A stretch of 25,321 nucleotides of DNA, from the NCBI GenBank assembly GCA_946481735.1, contig CAMLOU010000052.1, forward strand, positions 1 through 25,321, in the 5' to 3' direction. The DNA is from an uncultured Cellvibrio sp. Lineage in GTDB: Bacteria; Pseudomonadota; Gammaproteobacteria; Pseudomonadales; Cellvibrionaceae. A program made the translations under genes and the position numbers. Positions within the stretch are counted from its first letter, which is position 1; the number at the start of each line of letters is the position of its first letter. The notes below the pieces were generated by a model. The model worked only from the letters and a program-made list of their open reading frames with translations. It ran no database searches and was not told the origin of the DNA. Shown here piece after piece: positions 22,847 to 25,321 of this stretch.

Positions 22847-23920
22847 TCAACGGCGTTTGATTTTCTCGCTCTCTGTCAGGCCGGAGATGATTTCGATATT
22901 GATACCATCGGACAAACCGGTTTCCACTTTGCGTTTCTCAAATTGCTGTGGCGCAGTCTCAACTTCCACAAAATGCTGACCGTCCTCAATCAGCAGGTTG
23001 CCTTCGTTGATGGCCAATACATCCTCGCGTTTCTCCAGCACGATATCGGCGTTGGCACTGTAGTTGGCGCGCAGGAAGAGTTTATCGCTCAGGGTAACCG
23101 CCGCACGAATCTGGAATTTAATGGTGCCCTGATCCTCTATGCCCTTGGGAGAGATATATTCCAGCACCGCACTGAAAGGCTCGCCTTCCAGTGCGCCCAC
23201 ATCCAACACCAGCTCCATACCTTCACGGATCTTGCCCACTTCCGCTTCGTCGACCATCCCTTCAAAGATCATATCGTTCATATCTGCCAGGCTGGCCACG
23301 GTAGTGCCCGCGCCGAAGGTACTGGACTCCACAATAAACGCACCTTCTTTATTGGGTACATCGAGGATCATGCCATCAACTGTGGCGCGAATCATATTGG
23401 AGACCAAATCCGATTTGCGCGTGGCCCCTTCGCGAATCAGCAGCAGATTATTCTCCGCCGACTCTACTGCCTGGCGCTGGAGGTTATAGGTCAGCAGAAA
23501 CTTGTTGTATTCCGATTCAGAGATAAGCTTGTCAGCAAAGAGTTTTTTCTGCCGCTCCAGCTCATCTTCAGCATTTTTTAAATTGATCTCGGCTGCCTGC
23601 AGCTGTGACTCGGCGCTATTCAACATCACCATGTTGGGCGCCAGGGTAATGCGCGCGATCAAATCACCTTTTTTAACGGTTTGGCCAGCGACCACATAAA
23701 CCTTTTCCACCACGCCGGACACTTGGGAGGTGACATTGACCTCCTTGCGCGGAATCACCTTACCGATGGCCACGGTTTTCTTGATGATGGTTGTCTTGAA
23801 AGGCGCATCTGTCTCGTAAACCACCGGTTTCTCCTGTGACTTATTGAACAGGAACACGGCTGTGCCGATGAAGATAAACGCGATCAAAGCCAATACGGCG
23901 AACCACAATAATTTTTTCAT
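22847..23920 (-). CDS. periplasmic adaptor (HlyD/MacA-type) of an ABC efflux system
   Basis: This 357-residue membrane fusion protein links the inner-membrane ABC transporter to an outer-membrane channel. There is one N-terminal TM (about 5-25), a first lipoyl half-motif (VNVTSQVSGVVEKVYVVAGQ, 61-80), and an alpha-helical hairpin (about 98-165, rich in E, K and L). The second lipoyl half follows (ATVDGMILDV, 179-188), then the beta-barrel and membrane-proximal domains. It ends in IKRR. AAGAAGGG precedes the ATG. It follows the FtsX-type permease gene by 100 bp on the same strand and is closed by a strong terminator, so it is the last gene of the efflux operon. The cargo cannot be read from sequence. 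Confidence 0.92.
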   Translation of the reverse strand: MKKLLWFAVLALIAFIFIGTAVFLFNKSQEKPVVYETDAPFKTTIIKKTVAIGKVIPRKEVNVTSQVSGVVEKVYVVAGQTVKKGDLIARITLAPNMVMLNSAESQLQAAEINLKNAEDELERQKKLFADKLISESEYNKFLLTYNLQRQAVESAENNLLLIREGATRKSDLVSNMIRATVDGMILDVPNKEGAFIVESSTFGAGTTVASLADMNDMIFEGMVDEAEVGKIREGMELVLDVGALEGEPFSAVLEYISPKGIEDQGTIKFQIRAAVTLSDKLFLRANYSANADIVLEKREDVLAINEGNLLIEDGQHFVEVETAPQQFEKRKVETGLSDGINIEIISGLTESEKIKRR

Positions 23921-24020
23921 TTTTCCCTTCTTACTTTTGACTGAAATTTTTTACAGGTTTGTTAGGGTTACTGAAGACGTTTGTGTTACACCACAAGCAC
24001 TTTTTCAGCAGACACCTCAG

Positions 24021-25286
24021 TTATTCATCTTGTAACGCCACTATCGGATTCACAGCAGCCGCCTTGGCAGCAGGCATTAGCGATGCCAGCAAACCGGATA
24101 TAACCAGCACCACCAAGGCACTGATCGCTGTTCCGAAATCCACTTCGGGCCGGCGAAACATGCCTGAGCCACCACCGCTGGCTTCAAGCACATTGCTAAC
24201 GCCCTCAAGCAAGAGCACACCCACCACCAGACCCATATAACCCGCCACTGCGGTGATAAAGATGGATTCCTGCACAATCATCGCCACAATCGAGGTCGGT
24301 GTAGCACCCAGCGCTTTGCGCAAACCGATTTCCCGGGTGCGCTCTTTCACCACAATCAGCATGATATTGCCGACACCGATGGCCCCGGCCATGATGGTGC
24401 CGATAGCCACCATCCAGCTGAACACTTCGATGCCGGTAAACAATCCCTGGATTTTGTCGAATTCGTTTTGCAGATTGAAACTGCCGAACACGCCGACATC
24501 ATCCGGTGATACTTTTTTGATTTCGGCCAGGTATTTTTTGACATCCTGCTCGGCCACCCGCGCATGTAAACCGGGTTGTGGAATCAGTACAAAACTGCCG
24601 ACCCAACCCACCTGGTTAAACGCGTAGCGCAGGGTGTCATTGGGGATATAAATCTTTTCCTCTTCCTGTTGCTGGTTGCCGTCAGCCAGGGATTTGAATA
24701 CACCGATGACGGTAAAACTGATGCCGGACAAGGTAATGTTTTCGCCGATCGGGTTGATGCCTTCATCAAACAACTGGGTTTTTACCCGCGTGCCGATGAC
24801 CGCCACCTTGCGCCGCTCATCATCATCAATCTCATTGATGCCACGGCCTTCGGTAATGCGCATGGAATTGATGTTGGACATGCCAGCGTGGGTGCCTTGA
24901 ACATAGAAGGTGCCGTTTTTATCTTTGTACTTGGTGTAGGGCGGCGTACCGTCCCAAATGCCCACGGAATTTTGTCCGCGAATAAAACTGACACTGGGCA
25001 CGTTCTCTTCAATGGCTTTGACATCGGTTGGCTCCAGCCGAATTTGCCGGCCGATGGGCAGCCCCTGATAAGGTACTTGGGTGGTTCCCTGTATCCAGAT
25101 GTACACGCTGTTGGCCACCCGGGGAAAACCTTCGATCACACCGTTTTCCAGACCCTTGCCCGCCCCGAGCAACACCGTGAGCATAAAGATGCCCCAGAAC
25201 ACACCGAAAGCTGTTAATCCGGTACGCAGCTTGTGTTGACCCAAGGTCTTGAAAATTTCCTGCCATTTTTCTGTATCAATAATCAT
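24021..25286 (-). CDS. MacB/FtsX-type ABC transporter permease
   Basis: This 421-residue permease has TM1 (about 22-45, TAFGVFWGIFMLTVLLGAGK) followed by a MacB-type periplasmic domain (about 46-280). Three C-terminal TMs follow (about 286-312, 335-362 and 386-410), with the coupling motif KERTREIGLRKALGATP at 314-330 that contacts the ATPase. There is no ATP-binding domain, so it relies on a separate ATPase. Such permeases act mechanically on periplasmic substrates (export of peptides, antibiotics, lipoproteins) rather than as classical channels. The upstream neighbour ends just 5 bp before it, and the adaptor follows, so all are one operon. A pair of permeases is typical for this subfamily. 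Confidence 0.92.
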   Translation of the reverse strand: MIIDTEKWQEIFKTLGQHKLRTGLTAFGVFWGIFMLTVLLGAGKGLENGVIEGFPRVANSVYIWIQGTTQVPYQGLPIGRQIRLEPTDVKAIEENVPSVSFIRGQNSVGIWDGTPPYTKYKDKNGTFYVQGTHAGMSNINSMRITEGRGINEIDDDERRKVAVIGTRVKTQLFDEGINPIGENITLSGISFTVIGVFKSLADGNQQQEEEKIYIPNDTLRYAFNQVGWVGSFVLIPQPGLHARVAEQDVKKYLAEIKKVSPDDVGVFGSFNLQNEFDKIQGLFTGIEVFSWMVAIGTIMAGAIGVGNIMLIVVKERTREIGLRKALGATPTSIVAMIVQESIFITAVAGYMGLVVGVLLLEGVSNVLEASGGGSGMFRRPEVDFGTAISALVVLVISGLLASLMPAAKAAAVNPIVALQDE

Positions 25287-25291
25287 GATGA

Positions 25292-25321
25292 TTAATCCGC
25301 GCGCATGGCTTCAATGGGCAT
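25292..25321 (-). CDS. C-terminal end of another gene, probably a second ABC permease (partial)
   Basis: Only nine codons and a TAA are in the window. They read PIEAMRAD after a Met, the kind of ending (N/D-P-I-E-A-L/M-R) seen in MacB/FtsX-type permeases. Its stop is 5 bp from the start of the permease at 25286, so the two genes are translationally close. The identity rests on these few residues and on context. Confidence 0.5.
   Translation of the reverse strand: MPIEAMRAD

Overview
The window looks like a chromosomal segment of a plant-cell-wall-degrading gammaproteobacterium close to Cellvibrio. The signs are secreted enzymes carrying long polyserine linkers, CBM35/F5-8C-type accessory modules, lipoprotein-anchored pectinases, and an RstAB/MipA/DUF3019 block typical of marine and soil gammaproteobacteria. 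Assignments rest on reading motifs by eye; no database search was run.

Left edge (1-2250): an AT-rich accessory cassette. A small XRE-type regulator (minus strand) faces a plus-strand run of five very small genes whose ends overlap (TAATG, GTGA, ATGA). Two of the five, a GNAT-like acetyltransferase and a 72-residue protein, are each broken by one extra base. A consensus-like promoter with repeated sequence around its -10 lies between the regulator and the run.

Centre (2285-19008): a pectin utilisation locus, entirely on the minus strand. In order of transcription it holds a PL10 pectate lyase, a large TonB-dependent receptor, a surface-type lipoprotein (FN3 plus a duplicated C-terminal domain), two small proteins of unknown role, a multidomain CE8 pectin methylesterase lipoprotein, a PL1 pectate lyase lipoprotein, and a 1196-residue protein with PL1 domains at both ends around a CBM35 and an F5/8C domain. 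The likely logic is this: the esterase removes methyl groups, the PL1 and PL10 lyases cut the polygalacturonate, the duplicated-domain lipoprotein may capture oligosaccharides, and the TonB receptor imports them. No cytoplasmic uronate catabolism gene and no dedicated regulator is visible here. A strong 24-bp dyad lies upstream of the double PL1 gene.

Right part (19328-22639): a four-gene minus-strand operon, MipA/OmpV-family outer-membrane protein, DUF3019 protein, RstA-like regulator and RstB-like kinase. A near-consensus RstA box precedes the first gene, which suggests autoregulation.

Right edge (22847-25321): an efflux-type ABC system, also minus strand. It holds the last residues of one probable permease, a complete MacB/FtsX-type permease, and a periplasmic adaptor (HlyD/MacA type) followed by a clear terminator. 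The ATPase is presumably outside the window.
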